Below, piece by piece: positions 1-9,241 of a stretch of DNA of 64,000 nucleotides. The position numbers and the translations under genes were made by a program. The stretch comes from Roseibacterium elongatum DSM 19469 (GTDB lineage: Bacteria > Pseudomonadota > Alphaproteobacteria > Rhodobacterales > Rhodobacteraceae): contig NZ_CP004372.1 of the NCBI RefSeq assembly GCF_000590925.1, positions 134,001-198,000 on the forward strand. Reading direction: 5' to 3'. The notes under the pieces are model-generated. The model searched no databases, was not told where the DNA came from, and worked only from the letters and a program-made list of their open reading frames with translations. The first letter of the stretch is position 1. Each line of letters begins with the position of its first letter.

Positions 1-565
1 TCTGCCGTCGCCCGGATGCCATACGCGTCGAAGGTGGTGTAGAGCGCGACAAACAAACCCGTCAGCACCGCGAACCAGAGCGCCGGCACCAGCGTGTCGC
101 GCGCCACCGTCAGCCGCGCCATGTTGTAGAGCGCCAGGCCATAGAGCCCCGCCAACAACACCACGACCCCGCCCCACTGGACCCCAGTGAAGGTTTCGCC
201 GAACACCAACCACGCGCCGATGATCGCAAAGAGCGGCCCGGTGCCGCGCATGACGGGATAAACGACCGTGTAGGCCCCACGCCGGTAGGATGCCAGCGCG
301 CCCATTTGTAGAGCCCGTGAATGACGAAGACGCCCAGAAAGATGGGCCACATATGCGGCTCGGGCCATGGCACGACGAACAGCGCAAAAGGCGCGGCCAT
401 AAGGCCATAGGCCGCGTCGATCGCCCCGCGCGCCAGCAACGGGTCATGGCGTCCCTTTTGCAACGCGCCGAAAACGGCATGCAGAAAAGCCGCCGTCAGG
501 GCCAGGACAAGGGCCACGGTCGCACCGGCCTCGGTGCCCTCGATCGAGATGATCCAATCGCTCAA
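1..565 (-). CDS. DMT/EamA-family permease, partial and frameshifted
   Basis: This is an inner-membrane transporter of the drug/metabolite (EamA) superfamily; substrate unknown. The first part reads from TTG at 565 (MSDWIISIEGTEAG), chosen because a GAGG lies just upstream; GTG at 604 is an alternative. Hydrophobic segments are visible (VALVLALTAAFLHAVFGA, IFLGVFVIHGLYKW). Near 296-304 the frame is lost. The neighbouring frame continues with family-like text (AYTVVYPVMRGTGPLFAI, VVVLLAGLYGLALY) and runs off the window at base 1. Adding one base at the break restores one continuous product, so this is probably a one-base sequencing deletion. It lies downstream of ftsY on the same strand with a short gap and is probably co-transcribed. 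Confidence 0.75.
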
Positions 566-632
566 CCCAGCCTCGCGACGCAGCACTTCGGGGCGGAATT
601 CCACTCACAGGGGGTGTGGATGAAACTGACCT

Positions 633-1875
633 TTATTCAACCCCAACCAAGGCGTTCGCGAAATCTTCGGGATCGAAAGATTGCAGATCGTCAATCTGCT
701 CTCCCACCCCGATGGCATGGATCGGCAACCCGAACCGGTCGGCAAGGGCCACCAGAACACCCCCTTTGGCCGTCCCGTCCAGCTTGGTCATCACCAGTCC
801 GGTGACATCGGCCAGCTTGCCGAACAGCTCGACCTGGTTCAGCGCGTTCTGTCCCGTCGTCGCATCCAGCACCAACAGCGTGTTATGCGGCGCGTCGGGG
901 TCTTTCTTGCGAATGACCCGCACGATCTTCGCCAGTTCCTCCATCAGGTCGGTGCGGTTCTGCAACCGCCCGGCGGTGTCGATCATCAGCAGATCCGCGC
1001 CATCGGCCTCGGCCCGCACCATGGCGTCATAGGCGAGCGCCGCGGGGTCCGCCCCCTCGGGCGCGGTCAACACGGGCACGCCGGCCCTGTCGCCCCAGAC
1101 CTGCAATTGCTCGACCGCCGCGGCGCGAAACGTGTCGCCGGCGGCGATCACAACCGATTTGCCCGCCGCCCGGAACTGGCTGGCCAGTTTGCCGATGGTC
1201 GTGGTCTTGCCCGACCCGTTCACCCCAACGACCAGAACCACCTGCGGTTTTTTTCGGATAGATCGGCAGCGGTCGGGCCACCGGGTCCATCACGGCCGCG
1301 ATTTCCCTCGCGAGCAGTGTCTTGATGTCCTCGACACTCATCAACCGCCCAAGGCGTCCCTCGGCCATGTTGGCGGTGACTCGCATGGCGGTGTCGACCC
1401 CCATATCGGCGGTGATCAACAACTCTTCCAGCTGCTCCAGCATCTCGTCGTCCAGCGCCCGACGCGGGCTGCTGCTGCGCCCGACCAGGCGGCCGATCAG
1501 ACCGGGCTTGCGCTCGGGCTGCTCCTGCGTGGCACTTTCGACCGGCATCGGCTCGGGGCGGGGGGGAGACGCCGGGGCAACGGGCGCCGGGGCAACGGGC
1601 ACAGGCGGGTCGGCCGGCGCGTCGGGGGCAGCAGGTGCGGCACGCTCGGGCGGTGCCACTGGCGCCGGTGAAGGCGACGGCGCGGTCGGTGCGACCGGGT
1701 CCGCCTGCGTCGGCGGCGGTGTGTCGCGACGGAGCTCGGTTTCCCGTTCCTCGGGCGATGGCTCGGGCGGCACGTCCTCGGCCTCGGCACCGTCCTCGAT
1801 GATGGCCTCCAGCCCTGCGTCCAGTTTCGACGAGGATTTCGTCAATCGGTCCTTGAGTTTTCGGAAAAACGACAT
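633..1875 (-). CDS. ftsY: Signal recognition particle receptor FtsY (one-base frameshift)
   Basis: FtsY is the SRP receptor GTPase that docks ribosome-SRP complexes at the inner membrane. The N-terminal part (from ATG at 1875) has a basic start (MSFFRKLKDRL), a long Pro/Ala-rich A domain and the helical N domain (LEQLEELLITADMGVDTAM). The G domain follows in the next frame with VGVNGSGKTTTIGK (P-loop), DTAGRLQNR (G3) and TKLDGTAKGG (G4), ending DLQSFDPEDFANALVGVE. The two parts meet at a run of seven T (plus strand) around 1248-1254. Six would give the family text PKKPQVVLVVG, so an extra homopolymer base is the likely cause. The corrected product is about 413 residues. It is divergent from alkB with 137 bp between starts. 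Confidence 0.93.
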
Positions 1876-2012
1876 CGACGGGGCCTTTCAGTCACGGATC
1901 ACCTTGACCTAATATGCATCTCGCAGCTTGGAAAGGCCGCGCGGGGCCATCACTTTGCCCGATTGCCCCCCTAAGCGCCCCGAAGACGCCCCATGATCCA
2001 AGGTCGACAGCC

Positions 2013-3111
2013 ATGTTGGTCATCGCACGTTACGCCTGCGCCACCCTGCCCCCCGCCCTTTTTCTGGGTCTGGGCGCCACGCTTTGGGGCGGCTTTGCCA
2101 TCATCGCCCTGATCTGGCTGACGCTTTTCGCCGCGCTGCTCGACCGTCTGCTCGCGCCGCCGCGCCCCGAGGCCGACGATCACGAACCGTGGTCGGACGG
2201 GCTCTCCCTTTTGCTGGCGGTGCTCCACCTGGCCCTGTTGCCTCTGGTCCTCGTGGCCCTGACCGGCGACATGCTCGGCATTGGGCAAAAGCTCGCCCTG
2301 TTCTTTGGCACGGCCTCCTTCTTCGGCCAGGTCAGCCACCCCAATGCGCACGAACTCATCCACCGCCGCCCCCGGCTTTACCGCGCCCTGGGCGCAGCGG
2401 TCTATGTGTCTGTCGGGTTCGGGCATCACGTGTCGGCGCACCGCCTTGTCCACCACCGATTTGTCGGAACGGCCGACGACCCCAACACCCCGCAACCGGG
2501 GGAAAGCTACTGGGCCTACCTGCCGCGCGCCTGGACGGGCTCGTTTCGCGCCGGACTGTCACAAGAGCAGCAGCGCCTCACCCGGCGCGGAAAGGCGCCG
2601 AGGGGCATCGAAAACCCGTACTGGATCTGGTCCGGCGGGGCCTTGGCCTGTTTGGGCGCCGCGGCCTGGCTGGGCGGAGTGGCGACCGCCCTCCTGTTGC
2701 TGGCGCTCTGGGGGCTGACCGGCGCGCAGATCCTGCTCAGCGACTACATCCAGCACTACGGGCTGCGTCGCCTGACACTGACCAACGGACGGCTGGAACC
2801 GGTGGCGCCTCACCACAGCTGGAATGCCCCGCGCGGGTTCAGCAGCTATCTGATGATGAATCGCCCCCGCCCATTCCGAACATCACATGCACCCAGACCG
2901 CCCCTATGACCGCCTCGACCCCGCGGCGGAGGTCCCGATGATGCCCTGGTCCGTTCCGATCATGGCGATGCTGGCGACATCGCCCCCGGCCTGGCGACGC
3001 GTGATGGATCGCCGCGCCCAACGCGTGATGCAGGCCGCCGAGCTGCGGCTCACGGCAGGCCGCGCCCATCCCGGCGGCGGGCCCGCAAATGGCCCGAGCC
3101 TGCGCGCCTGA
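2013..3111 (+). CDS. alkB: AlkB-type alkane 1-monooxygenase / membrane hydroxylase (one-base frameshift)
   Basis: This is an integral-membrane non-haem di-iron hydroxylase of the AlkB/fatty acid desaturase superfamily, expected to hydroxylate medium-chain alkanes or a related hydrophobic substrate. Histidine clusters are NAHELIHR (about residue 112), GHHVSAHRLVHH (about 137-148) and, after frame correction, RHSEHHMHP (about 286). Hydrophobic helices occupy the N-terminus (LPPALFLGLGATLWGGFAII) and the middle. The ATG at 2013 is preferred to the in-frame ATG at 1914 because the upstream residues are not family-like. The frame shifts near 2865-2872 in the C-rich run cgcccccgccc. Removing one C joins the two parts into 365 residues, close to the usual family length. 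No rubredoxin gene is seen nearby, and substrate range cannot be inferred. Confidence 0.88.
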
Positions 3112-3113
3112 TC

Positions 3114-3230
3114 GCCCCTTCATCTTGGCCAGAAAACTCCGGGGGATGCCGCCCGTCAGGGCGGCACGGGGGCAGAGCCCCCGCACCTGAGCGCAGCGAG
3201 GCGAGGGGAACGCGGCGCAAGCCGCTCCGC
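3114..3230 (-). repeat. Intergenic hairpin element, copy 1
   Basis: On the plus strand it begins CTTCATCTTGGCCAG, then an A-rich/CCGGGGG stretch, then GC-rich inverted repeats (GCCGCCC/GGGCGGC and GGGGC/GCCCC). It lies directly downstream of the minus-strand DUF815 gene. Read in that gene's direction it is GC hairpins followed by a T-tract, like a transcript end. Three similar copies occur elsewhere in the window, all in the same orientation relative to the preceding gene. Confidence 0.6.
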
Positions 3231-3234
3231 CAGG

Positions 3235-4074
3235 TCAGAGGCGCACGCCCTGCCGCCCGGCCAGATCCGTGAAATACTGCCATGCCACCCGGCCCGAGCG
3301 TGCCCCGCGCGTGGCCTGCCACTCGATCGCTTCGGCTCGCAGTTGATCCTCGGGCACGTCCACGCCATAGGCGTCACAATAGCCGCGAATGATGGCCAGG
3401 TACTCGTCCTGCGAACAGGGATGAAACCCCAGCCACAGGCCGAAGCGATCCGACAGCGACACCTTTTCCTCGACCGCCTCGGACGGGTTGATCGCCGAGG
3501 AGCGCTCGTTTTCGATCATGTCACGCGGCATCAGATGGCGCCGGTTCGAGGTGGCATAGAACAACACGTTCTCGGGGCGGCCCTCGACCCCGCCATCCAG
3601 CACCGCCTTGAGCGACTTGTAGTGCTGGTCGTCATGGGAAAAGGACAGGTCGTCGCAAAACAGGATCACGCGACAGGGGGCCGCCCGCAACAGCGTCAGC
3701 AGACGCCCGATCGAGGGCAGGTCCTCGCGTTGCATCTCGACAAGGGCAAGTCCGGCCGCCTCGGCCCGAACCGCGCCGTGCACCGCCTTGACCAGAGAGC
3801 TTTTGCCCATGCCCCGTGCGCCCCAGAGCAGCGCATTGTTGGCGGGCAGTCCGCGCGCGAACTGACGGGTGTTCTGCACCAGGGTGTCGCGCGCCCGGTC
3901 CACCCCCAGCAGCAGGCGCAGATCGACCCGGTTGACGCGCGGCACGGGGTCCAGCCTGTCGGGATCGGCGTGCCAGACAAAGGCCTCGGCCGCGTCCCAG
4001 TCGGGCGCACGCGCGGGCGGAGGGCGCAAGCGCTCCAAAGCCTCGGCAATACGGGTCAGGGTTTCGTCCGACAT
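3235..4074 (-). CDS. DUF815-family AAA+ ATPase
   Basis: This is a cytoplasmic P-loop ATPase of the DUF815 family; its cellular job is unknown. The nucleotide-binding features are clear: Walker A GARGMGKSS (about residues 84-92), Walker B VILFCDDLSF (about 137-146) and a sensor-1-like ATSNRRHL. A C-terminal helical region ends YFTDLAGRQGVRL. The ATG at 4074 is chosen; a GTG sits one codon earlier at 4077. It follows tatC with an 8-base gap and is likely the last gene of the tatABC transcript. That conserved position in related bacteria suggests, but does not prove, a link to export or envelope assembly. Length (279 residues) is normal for the family. Confidence 0.85.
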   Translation of the reverse strand: MSDETLTRIAEALERLRPPPARAPDWDAAEAFVWHADPDRLDPVPRVNRVDLRLLLGVDRARDTLVQNTRQFARGLPANNALLWGARGMGKSSLVKAVHGAVRAEAAGLALVEMQREDLPSIGRLLTLLRAAPCRVILFCDDLSFSHDDQHYKSLKAVLDGGVEGRPENVLFYATSNRRHLMPRDMIENERSSAINPSEAVEEKVSLSDRFGLWLGFHPCSQDEYLAIIRGYCDAYGVDVPEDQLRAEAIEWQATRGARSGRVAWQYFTDLAGRQGVRL

Positions 4075-4082
4075 CACGCGGG

Positions 4083-4952
4083 TCAGAGCTCTTCATCCTC
4101 GTCGAGGATCCCCTCGGCGCGCAGACGCCGCAGGCGCTGACGCTCGACCATGCGGACCAGCCAGATCGAGATCTCGTAGAGTCCATAGACCACCACGAAC
4201 AGGATGACCTGGGTGATCACATCCGGCGGCGTCACCAGCGCGGCCAGCGTCAGGATGCCGACCACGGCGTATTTGCGCACATTGCCCAGCCCCTCGGCCG
4301 TAACCAGGCCGGCTTTGCCCAGCAGGGTCAGCAGAACCGGCAACTGGAAACACAGTCCGAAGGCGAAGATGAATTTCAGGGCCAGGTCCAGCGACTCGCG
4401 CACCGAGCCAAGGAAAACGGTCTGCAATTCCGTGTTGGCCGCCGCGTCGGGGTTCGAGAATGTGCCGTCGCCCGCGATCAGGTTGGCCAGCGCCGGGATC
4501 GCGTCGGAAAACCCGATGAAGAAATTCATCGCCAGCGGCGTGACGACATAATGCGCAAAGGACGCGCCCATCAGGAACAGGACGGGCGAGGCGATCAGGA
4601 AGGGCAGAATGGCCGATTGTTCCGATCGGTAAAGCCCCGGCGCCACGAAGCGCCACAGCTGATGCGCGATCACCGGAAAGCTGACCGCGAAGCCCATCAC
4701 GATCGAAATGCGGATCAGGACGAAGAATTTTTCCTGCGGCGCGGTGAAGATCAGGCGCGCGTCTTCGCCCCGCGATCGCAGCACCTCGGCCAGCGGCGTC
4801 GATATGAAGTTCAGGATCGGATCGGCCACGGTGAAACAGGCGACCATCGCCACCACGAAGGCCAGCACCGAGCGGATCAGGCGCGTGCGCAACTCGGCCA
4901 GATGCTCGATCAGGGGGGCCGAGCTGTCTTCGATCTGGTCTTCGGCGCTCAT
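4083..4952 (-). CDS. tatC: Twin-arginine translocase subunit TatC
   Basis: TatC is the polytopic inner-membrane receptor subunit of the Tat pathway; it binds twin-arginine signal peptides of folded proteins. The N-terminal cytoplasmic signature IEHLAELRTRLIRSV is followed by about six membrane helices (SVLAFVVAMVACFTV, FLIASPVLFLMGASFAHYVV, LPVLLTLLGKAGLV, VILFVVVYGLYEISIWLV). The conserved SFPVIAHQLWRFVAPGLY is present. At 289 residues it is slightly longer than E. coli TatC because of an insert near residues 165-185 and a charged tail (EGILDEDEEL). Its start overlaps the tatB stop by four bases (ATGA), indicating translational coupling. Confidence 0.96.
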   Translation of the reverse strand: MSAEDQIEDSSAPLIEHLAELRTRLIRSVLAFVVAMVACFTVADPILNFISTPLAEVLRSRGEDARLIFTAPQEKFFVLIRISIVMGFAVSFPVIAHQLWRFVAPGLYRSEQSAILPFLIASPVLFLMGASFAHYVVTPLAMNFFIGFSDAIPALANLIAGDGTFSNPDAAANTELQTVFLGSVRESLDLALKFIFAFGLCFQLPVLLTLLGKAGLVTAEGLGNVRKYAVVGILTLAALVTPPDVITQVILFVVVYGLYEISIWLVRMVERQRLRRLRAEGILDEDEEL

Positions 4953-5497
4953 GTCTTGTCAGTTCCGGTTCTGGCCGGGCCCGGCGCGGGGTCTTCGGCG
5001 GGGGCGGCCGCACCAACCTCGGCGGCGGGCGCCGGCTCGGGGCGCGGGGGCGGGTCGGCCATGTCCGCCTCCATCTCGGCGGCGGCGGCATCGATCCCGG
5101 CGACCTTTGCCTCGCGCGCCTTGCGGGCGGCCTCGGCCTTGTCGGCCAGTTCCTGTTTCCGGGCGGCCTGCTTCTCGGCGATGATACGCGTGTTCGACCC
5201 TTCGGCATATTTCGACGGGTCCAGATCGACGTCTTCGAACGCTTCGTTCAGCGCATCCATCCCCATCTTGCGCGGGTTGGTGAACTTGGCCGCGCTCTTG
5301 AGATCGCGGTTGATCTCGGACATGCCGGTCTCGTCCGCCGCCTCATCCATGGCGCGCTGGAAATCCTTGGCCATCGCCCGCACCTTGCCGGTGATCTGCC
5401 CCAGACGGCGAAACATCATGGGCAGGTCCTTGGGGCCGACGACGATCAGCGCGACGACCCCGATGACCAATAATTCCATCCAGCCGATGTCAGGCAT
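4949..5497 (-). CDS. tatB: Twin-arginine translocase subunit TatB
   Basis: TatB forms the substrate-binding complex with TatC in the inner membrane. The single N-terminal membrane helix (IGWMELLVIGVVALIVVGP), the Gly-Pro hinge and the amphipathic helix (MFRRLGQITGKVRAMAKDFQ) are the family hallmarks, with the TatB-specific glutamate in WMELLV. The remainder is a charged, Ala/Pro-rich unstructured tail that extends it to 182 residues. It lies 57 bases downstream of tatA and overlaps tatC by four bases, so tatABC is one transcript. Confidence 0.95.
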   Translation of the reverse strand: MPDIGWMELLVIGVVALIVVGPKDLPMMFRRLGQITGKVRAMAKDFQRAMDEAADETGMSEINRDLKSAAKFTNPRKMGMDALNEAFEDVDLDPSKYAEGSNTRIIAEKQAARKQELADKAEAARKAREAKVAGIDAAAAEMEADMADPPPRPEPAPAAEVGAAAPAEDPAPGPARTGTDKT

Positions 5498-5554
5498 GGC
5501 CGAGGCCCCTCAATGAAGCGATCCGATGCACGATGGCGCTATAAGGGACGGACG

Positions 5555-5788
5555 TCAGGCGTTGTCGCGGCGTTCGGCCTCGGCGGGCGTCACGTCACGG
5601 GCAGCGGCGCCATCGGCCGTCTCGGTCTGCTCCTCGATCTCTTCGGTCGAGTCCTTGACCCCCTTCTTGAAGGCCGTGATCCCCTTGCCGACTTCGCCCA
5701 TCAGGCCCGCGATCTTGCCGCGCCCGAAGAGCACCAGCACCACGACGGCGATCAGCAGCAGGCCGGCCGGTCCGATATTGTTGAGCAT
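5555..5788 (-). CDS. tatA: Twin-arginine translocase subunit TatA
   Basis: TatA oligomers form the protein-conducting element of the Tat system. The 77-residue product has a short N-terminus, one membrane helix ([19 protein letters not shown]), the FGRGKI hinge and an amphipathic helix ([20 protein letters not shown]), then an acidic tail. It is the first gene of tatABC-DUF815. The 200 bases upstream (5789-5988) hold no gene and must contain the promoter; a TTGACA on the minus strand at 5910-5915 has no good -10 partner at the usual distance, so I do not assign one. Confidence 0.95.
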   Translation of the reverse strand: MLNNIGPAGLLLIAVVVLVLFGRGKIAGLMGEVGKGITAFKKGVKDSTEEIEEQTETADGAAARDVTPAEAERRDNA

Positions 5789-5988
5789 TTCGATCTCCCT
5801 TTGCGTGTATGCGGCGCGTCACACGCCGTGGCACACACCGTGTCTCACTATTCCTATCCCATAGGTATGGACTCCGACCGGGAGATCAAAGCCCAAAAAC
5901 GCGGGCGCATGTCAATTACCGGCTGACAGGTGCCTGCCGCAAGGGCCCGGTCGGGAATGGGCGGAATTGGCGCAGGGGCCCGCCACGA

Positions 5989-7107
5989 TCAGGCGGTGAC
6001 GGGAAAAACGAAACAGCGATCGCGCCGCACCGACAGCCACAGCGGCGTGCCCGGCTTGGGCAGAAAGACACCCGGCACGGTGGCCTTCAGGCGGCCGCCA
6101 TCGAAATCCATCCGGAACTCGACTAGGCTTTCATGCCCCATGAAGCGCGCACGCTCGACCAACCCGCGGGCCGGCACCCCGTCTTGCGGGGTCGGGTTGG
6201 GGCCACTGCCGTGGCGGTCGAAGTCCAGCTTCACGTGCTGCGGGCGAAAGACGATCTCGACCTCGGTGCCATCGCCCACCCCGGGGGCAAGGAACTGGCC
6301 GAACACGGTATCGGTCAGCAACCCGGTCACGCGCCCCCGGATCACGTTGATATCGCTGAAGAACGCCGCCGCGGCCTTGTCGCAGGGCGCGTTGTAGATG
6401 TTGTAGGGCGCGCCTTTCTGCACGATCTGGCCGTCCCGCATCAGCGCGATCTGATCGGCCATGCGCATCGCCTCTTCGGGTTCGTGCGTCACCAGCACGA
6501 CCGCCGTGCCCTCTTCCTTGAGCAGTTGCAGCGTCTCGTCGCGGATGCCGTCGCGCAGGCGGTTGTCGAGGCCGGAAAACGGCTCGTCCATCAGCATGAT
6601 GCGCGGGCGCGGCGCAAGGGCGCGGGCCAGGGCCACGCGCTGCTGCTCGCCCCCCGACAGCATATGCGGGGTCTTGTCGGCATATCCCACCAGGTCGACC
6701 CGTTCCAGCAACTCGCCGACGCGGGCCTGCACCCTGGCCTTCGGGCCGCGCAGACCGAAACTGACGTTCTGACCGACGGTCAGGTGCGGAAACAGGGCGA
6801 AATCCTGAAAGATCAGGCCGATGCCCCGCGCCTCGGGCGGGGTCGAGAACACCTCGTTGCACAGCATCTTGCCATCGGCATGCACGCTGCCCGCGCTTTG
6901 CCGCTCTATCCCGGCGATCACGCGCAGGGTGGTGGATTTGCCACAGCCCGACGGACCCAAAAGGCACATGATCTCGCCCGGCGCGACGCGAAACGACACG
7001 TCGCGCACGACCTCGCGGCCATCGAAGACGCAGGACAGATGCGCAACCTCGAGGCGCGGGGCCTGGGCGGTCGTCTCGCCGGGCGCAGTGGGGGTGTCGA
7101 GGCTCAC
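5989..7107 (-). CDS. ABC transporter ATP-binding protein, iron/FbpC-like
   Basis: This is the ATPase subunit of an importer of the ferric-iron/thiamine/polyamine class. Motifs in order are Walker A GPSGCGKST, Q-loop QDFALFPHL, signature LSGGEQQR, Walker B IMLMDEPFSGLD and H-loop VTHEPEEA. A C-terminal TOBE-type regulatory domain follows (EVEIVFRPQHVKL, VEFRMDFDGGRLKATV). The text NVSFGLRG and the short TOBE domain resemble FbpC ferric-iron ATPases, but the substrate is inferred only. The GTG at 7107 (SLDTPTAP) is preferred; the frame is open to 7161. No permease or binding protein gene is adjacent, so it is an orphan ATPase here. Confidence 0.85.
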   Translation of the reverse strand: MSLDTPTAPGETTAQAPRLEVAHLSCVFDGREVVRDVSFRVAPGEIMCLLGPSGCGKSTTLRVIAGIERQSAGSVHADGKMLCNEVFSTPPEARGIGLIFQDFALFPHLTVGQNVSFGLRGPKARVQARVGELLERVDLVGYADKTPHMLSGGEQQRVALARALAPRPRIMLMDEPFSGLDNRLRDGIRDETLQLLKEEGTAVVLVTHEPEEAMRMADQIALMRDGQIVQKGAPYNIYNAPCDKAAAAFFSDINVIRGRVTGLLTDTVFGQFLAPGVGDGTEVEIVFRPQHVKLDFDRHGSGPNPTPQDGVPARGLVERARFMGHESLVEFRMDFDGGRLKATVPGVFLPKPGTPLWLSVRRDRCFVFPVTA

Positions 7108-7211
7108 GATGGGGCAAATCCGATCAATTCCGTCAGGCAAGGCAGGTAGCAGCCGGGGCACACGGTTTCAAGCCACCCCGCCCCGGCCCCACGGCCCGGC
7201 CGCACCCACGA

Positions 7212-7991
7212 TCAGATGGTCGCGTTGGTCTGACCGCCATCGAGCAGGATGTTCTGGCCCACGATGAACCCCGCATGTTGCGAGCACAGGAAGGCGCACA
7301 TCGCCCCGAACTCGGATGTCGTGCCATAGCGCCCCGAGGGGATGGCCGACAGGCGGATCTTGCGCGCCTCTTGCATCGAAACGCCCTGCGCCTCGGACAC
7401 GCCCTTTTCAAGGGCGAAGATGCGGTCGGTATCATGCGAGCCCGGCAACAGGTTGTTGATGTTCACGCCCTTGCCCGCCACCTGCCGCGCGGTTCCGGCC
7501 ACGAACCCCGTCAAACCCGCGCGGGCGGAATTCGACAGCCCCAGCGCCGGGATCGGCGCCTTGACCGATTGCGAGGTGATGTTGACCACACGGCCCCAGC
7601 CCTGGTCGATCATGCCGGGCAGCAGCGCCGTCATCAGAGCGATGGGCGTCAACATGTTGGCCTCGAGCGCCTTGATAAAATCGTCATGCCCCCAGTCCGA
7701 CCACAGGCCCGGCGGCGGCCCGCCCGCATTGGTCACCAGGATGTCCAACGCCCCCGCGGCCTCGAGCACCTCGCGGCGGCCGTCTTCGCTGGTGATATCG
7801 GCGGCCACGGTCGTGACATCGACCCCGTGGGCGCTGCGAATGGCCTCGGCGGTCGCCTCGAGCGCCTCGGCCCCGCGGGCGTTCAGAACCAGATCGACGC
7901 CCGCTTCGGCCAGGGCCTCGGCACAGCCGCGACCCAGCCCTTTCGACGACGCGCAGACCAGCGCCCGACGCCCCTTGATACCCAGATCCAT
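7212..7991 (-). CDS. SDR-family oxidoreductase lacking the YxxxK motif
   Basis: This is a Rossmann-fold short-chain dehydrogenase/reductase of 259 residues. It has a glycine-rich cofactor site CASSKGLGRG near residue 13, NAGG at about 90, and the C-terminal ILLDGGQTNATI usual in FabG-like proteins. The catalytic Ser region is NITSQSVKAP, but the expected Tyr-x3-Lys is replaced by LSNSARAGL. That places it in an SDR subfamily with an altered active site, so its reaction is uncertain. The ATG at 7991 has a good Shine-Dalgarno (agggaga). It is divergent from the Hint-domain gene with about 155 bp between starts. Confidence 0.88.
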   Translation of the reverse strand: MDLGIKGRRALVCASSKGLGRGCAEALAEAGVDLVLNARGAEALEATAEAIRSAHGVDVTTVAADITSEDGRREVLEAAGALDILVTNAGGPPPGLWSDWGHDDFIKALEANMLTPIALMTALLPGMIDQGWGRVVNITSQSVKAPIPALGLSNSARAGLTGFVAGTARQVAGKGVNINNLLPGSHDTDRIFALEKGVSEAQGVSMQEARKIRLSAIPSGRYGTTSEFGAMCAFLCSQHAGFIVGQNILLDGGQTNATI

Positions 7992-8146
7992 CCGTTCTCT
8001 CCCTGCGTTATGATGCCTGTCACGCCCGTGACCTAACAGCCCGTGCGCCCTGCGGCCAGTCCGCTTGGGCCCGTGGGCGCGCCGCGCTTGACGCAGACGG
8101 CCCGGAACCCTACCGATGCGCACCAGACCCCTTGTAGATGCGTGCG

Positions 8147-9151
8147 ATGCCCCACCCCGTTCTTTTCCGGTTCGATACCCTGCCCGCCCGCGCCCTGTTC
8201 GTGCAGACCGGCGCGAACGAGGGCGACACGATCGGCCTCGAGGAGGCCGTCGTTCCAGGCGATGTCTACCGCCTGGCCGCACGGGAACGGATCGCGCGGC
8301 TGGCCATCAGCGATACCGGACGCGAACAACCCTGTGTCGCCGACGGCTCCGAGGTGGGGCACCCCGGCGACGTGCTGACCATCGCGGCCTGTCACCTGCT
8401 GATGGCGCCCGCGGGCGATCTGGTCGAGGTGCTGGTCCTGGTGCTGACCGATGCGGACGGATCCAGCGCGCTGCATCTGCTGCCGCTGTCGCGGCTGTTG
8501 CCGAATGTGGAATACGAACTCGTCGGCACCGAGACCGAGGATGCCCCGCAACGCTTTGCCGACATCGCCAGCGTCAGCTTTCTGGCCGGAACGCATCTGA
8601 CGCTGGCCAATGGCCGGCAGATCCCGGTCGAAGACCTGCGCATCGGGGACCGTTTGCTGACCCGCGACAACGGGCCCCGACCGATCCGCTGGATCGCGCA
8701 TCAGACCCGGCGCGCCACCGGCGCGGCCGCACCCATCCGCCTGATCGCCGGCACGCTCAACACCGCCCGCGATCTGCGGCTTTCGCCGCAGCACCGCCTG
8801 TTCATCTGGCAGCGCCGGGACGAGTTGGGCACCGGCCGGGCCGACCTGATGGTCAAGGCCGACTTGCTGGTCAACGGCACAACGGTTCTGCGCGAAGAAG
8901 GCGGGTTCGTCGACAGCTATCAGATCGTTTTCGACAGTCACGAGATCATCTATGCCGAGGGGATCGCCGTCGAATCCATGCTGGTGACAGGCCAGATGCG
9001 GGCCCTGTTGCCCAAAGACCTGGGCCTGTCGAACGATCCGGACGCGCAGGCCGATGCCGCCGAGATCGAGATCGACGAAACCAAGACCGGGAGTGACGAC
9101 ATCGTGGATCGCCTGACGCGCGCCAGCCGCGGCGACCCCGCGCGGGACTGA
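8147..9151 (+). CDS. Hint-domain (Hedgehog/intein-type) protein
   Basis: This 334-residue protein has an N-terminal beta-rich region and, from about residue 145, a Hint domain of the kind common in Rhodobacterales (SFLAGTHLTL, VEDLRIGDRLLTRDNGPRPIRWI, LSPQHRLFI). Hint domains can cleave or splice their own polypeptide. Here the position usually held by the nucleophilic Cys appears to be Ser (SFLAGT), so activity is uncertain. No signal peptide is obvious. ATG at 8147 is preferred over ATG at 8138 because MPHPVLFRF is the plausible start of the fold. Biological role unknown. Confidence 0.82.
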   Translation: MPHPVLFRFDTLPARALFVQTGANEGDTIGLEEAVVPGDVYRLAARERIARLAISDTGREQPCVADGSEVGHPGDVLTIAACHLLMAPAGDLVEVLVLVLTDADGSSALHLLPLSRLLPNVEYELVGTETEDAPQRFADIASVSFLAGTHLTLANGRQIPVEDLRIGDRLLTRDNGPRPIRWIAHQTRRATGAAAPIRLIAGTLNTARDLRLSPQHRLFIWQRRDELGTGRADLMVKADLLVNGTTVLREEGGFVDSYQIVFDSHEIIYAEGIAVESMLVTGQMRALLPKDLGLSNDPDAQADAAEIEIDETKTGSDDIVDRLTRASRGDPARD

Positions 9152-9241
9152 CACCGACAGCCCACGCCCCCCCGTCGGCCCCTGCCCTGCCCCAAAAGAA
9201 GAATCCCCACGCCGAGATCGCGCCTTTTCTGCGCTGCGGCG

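Noticed and set aside
5789-5988. A sigma-70 promoter for tatA with TTGACA at 5910-5915 (minus).
   Set aside because: No acceptable -10 is found at 16-18 bases; the hexamer may be chance.
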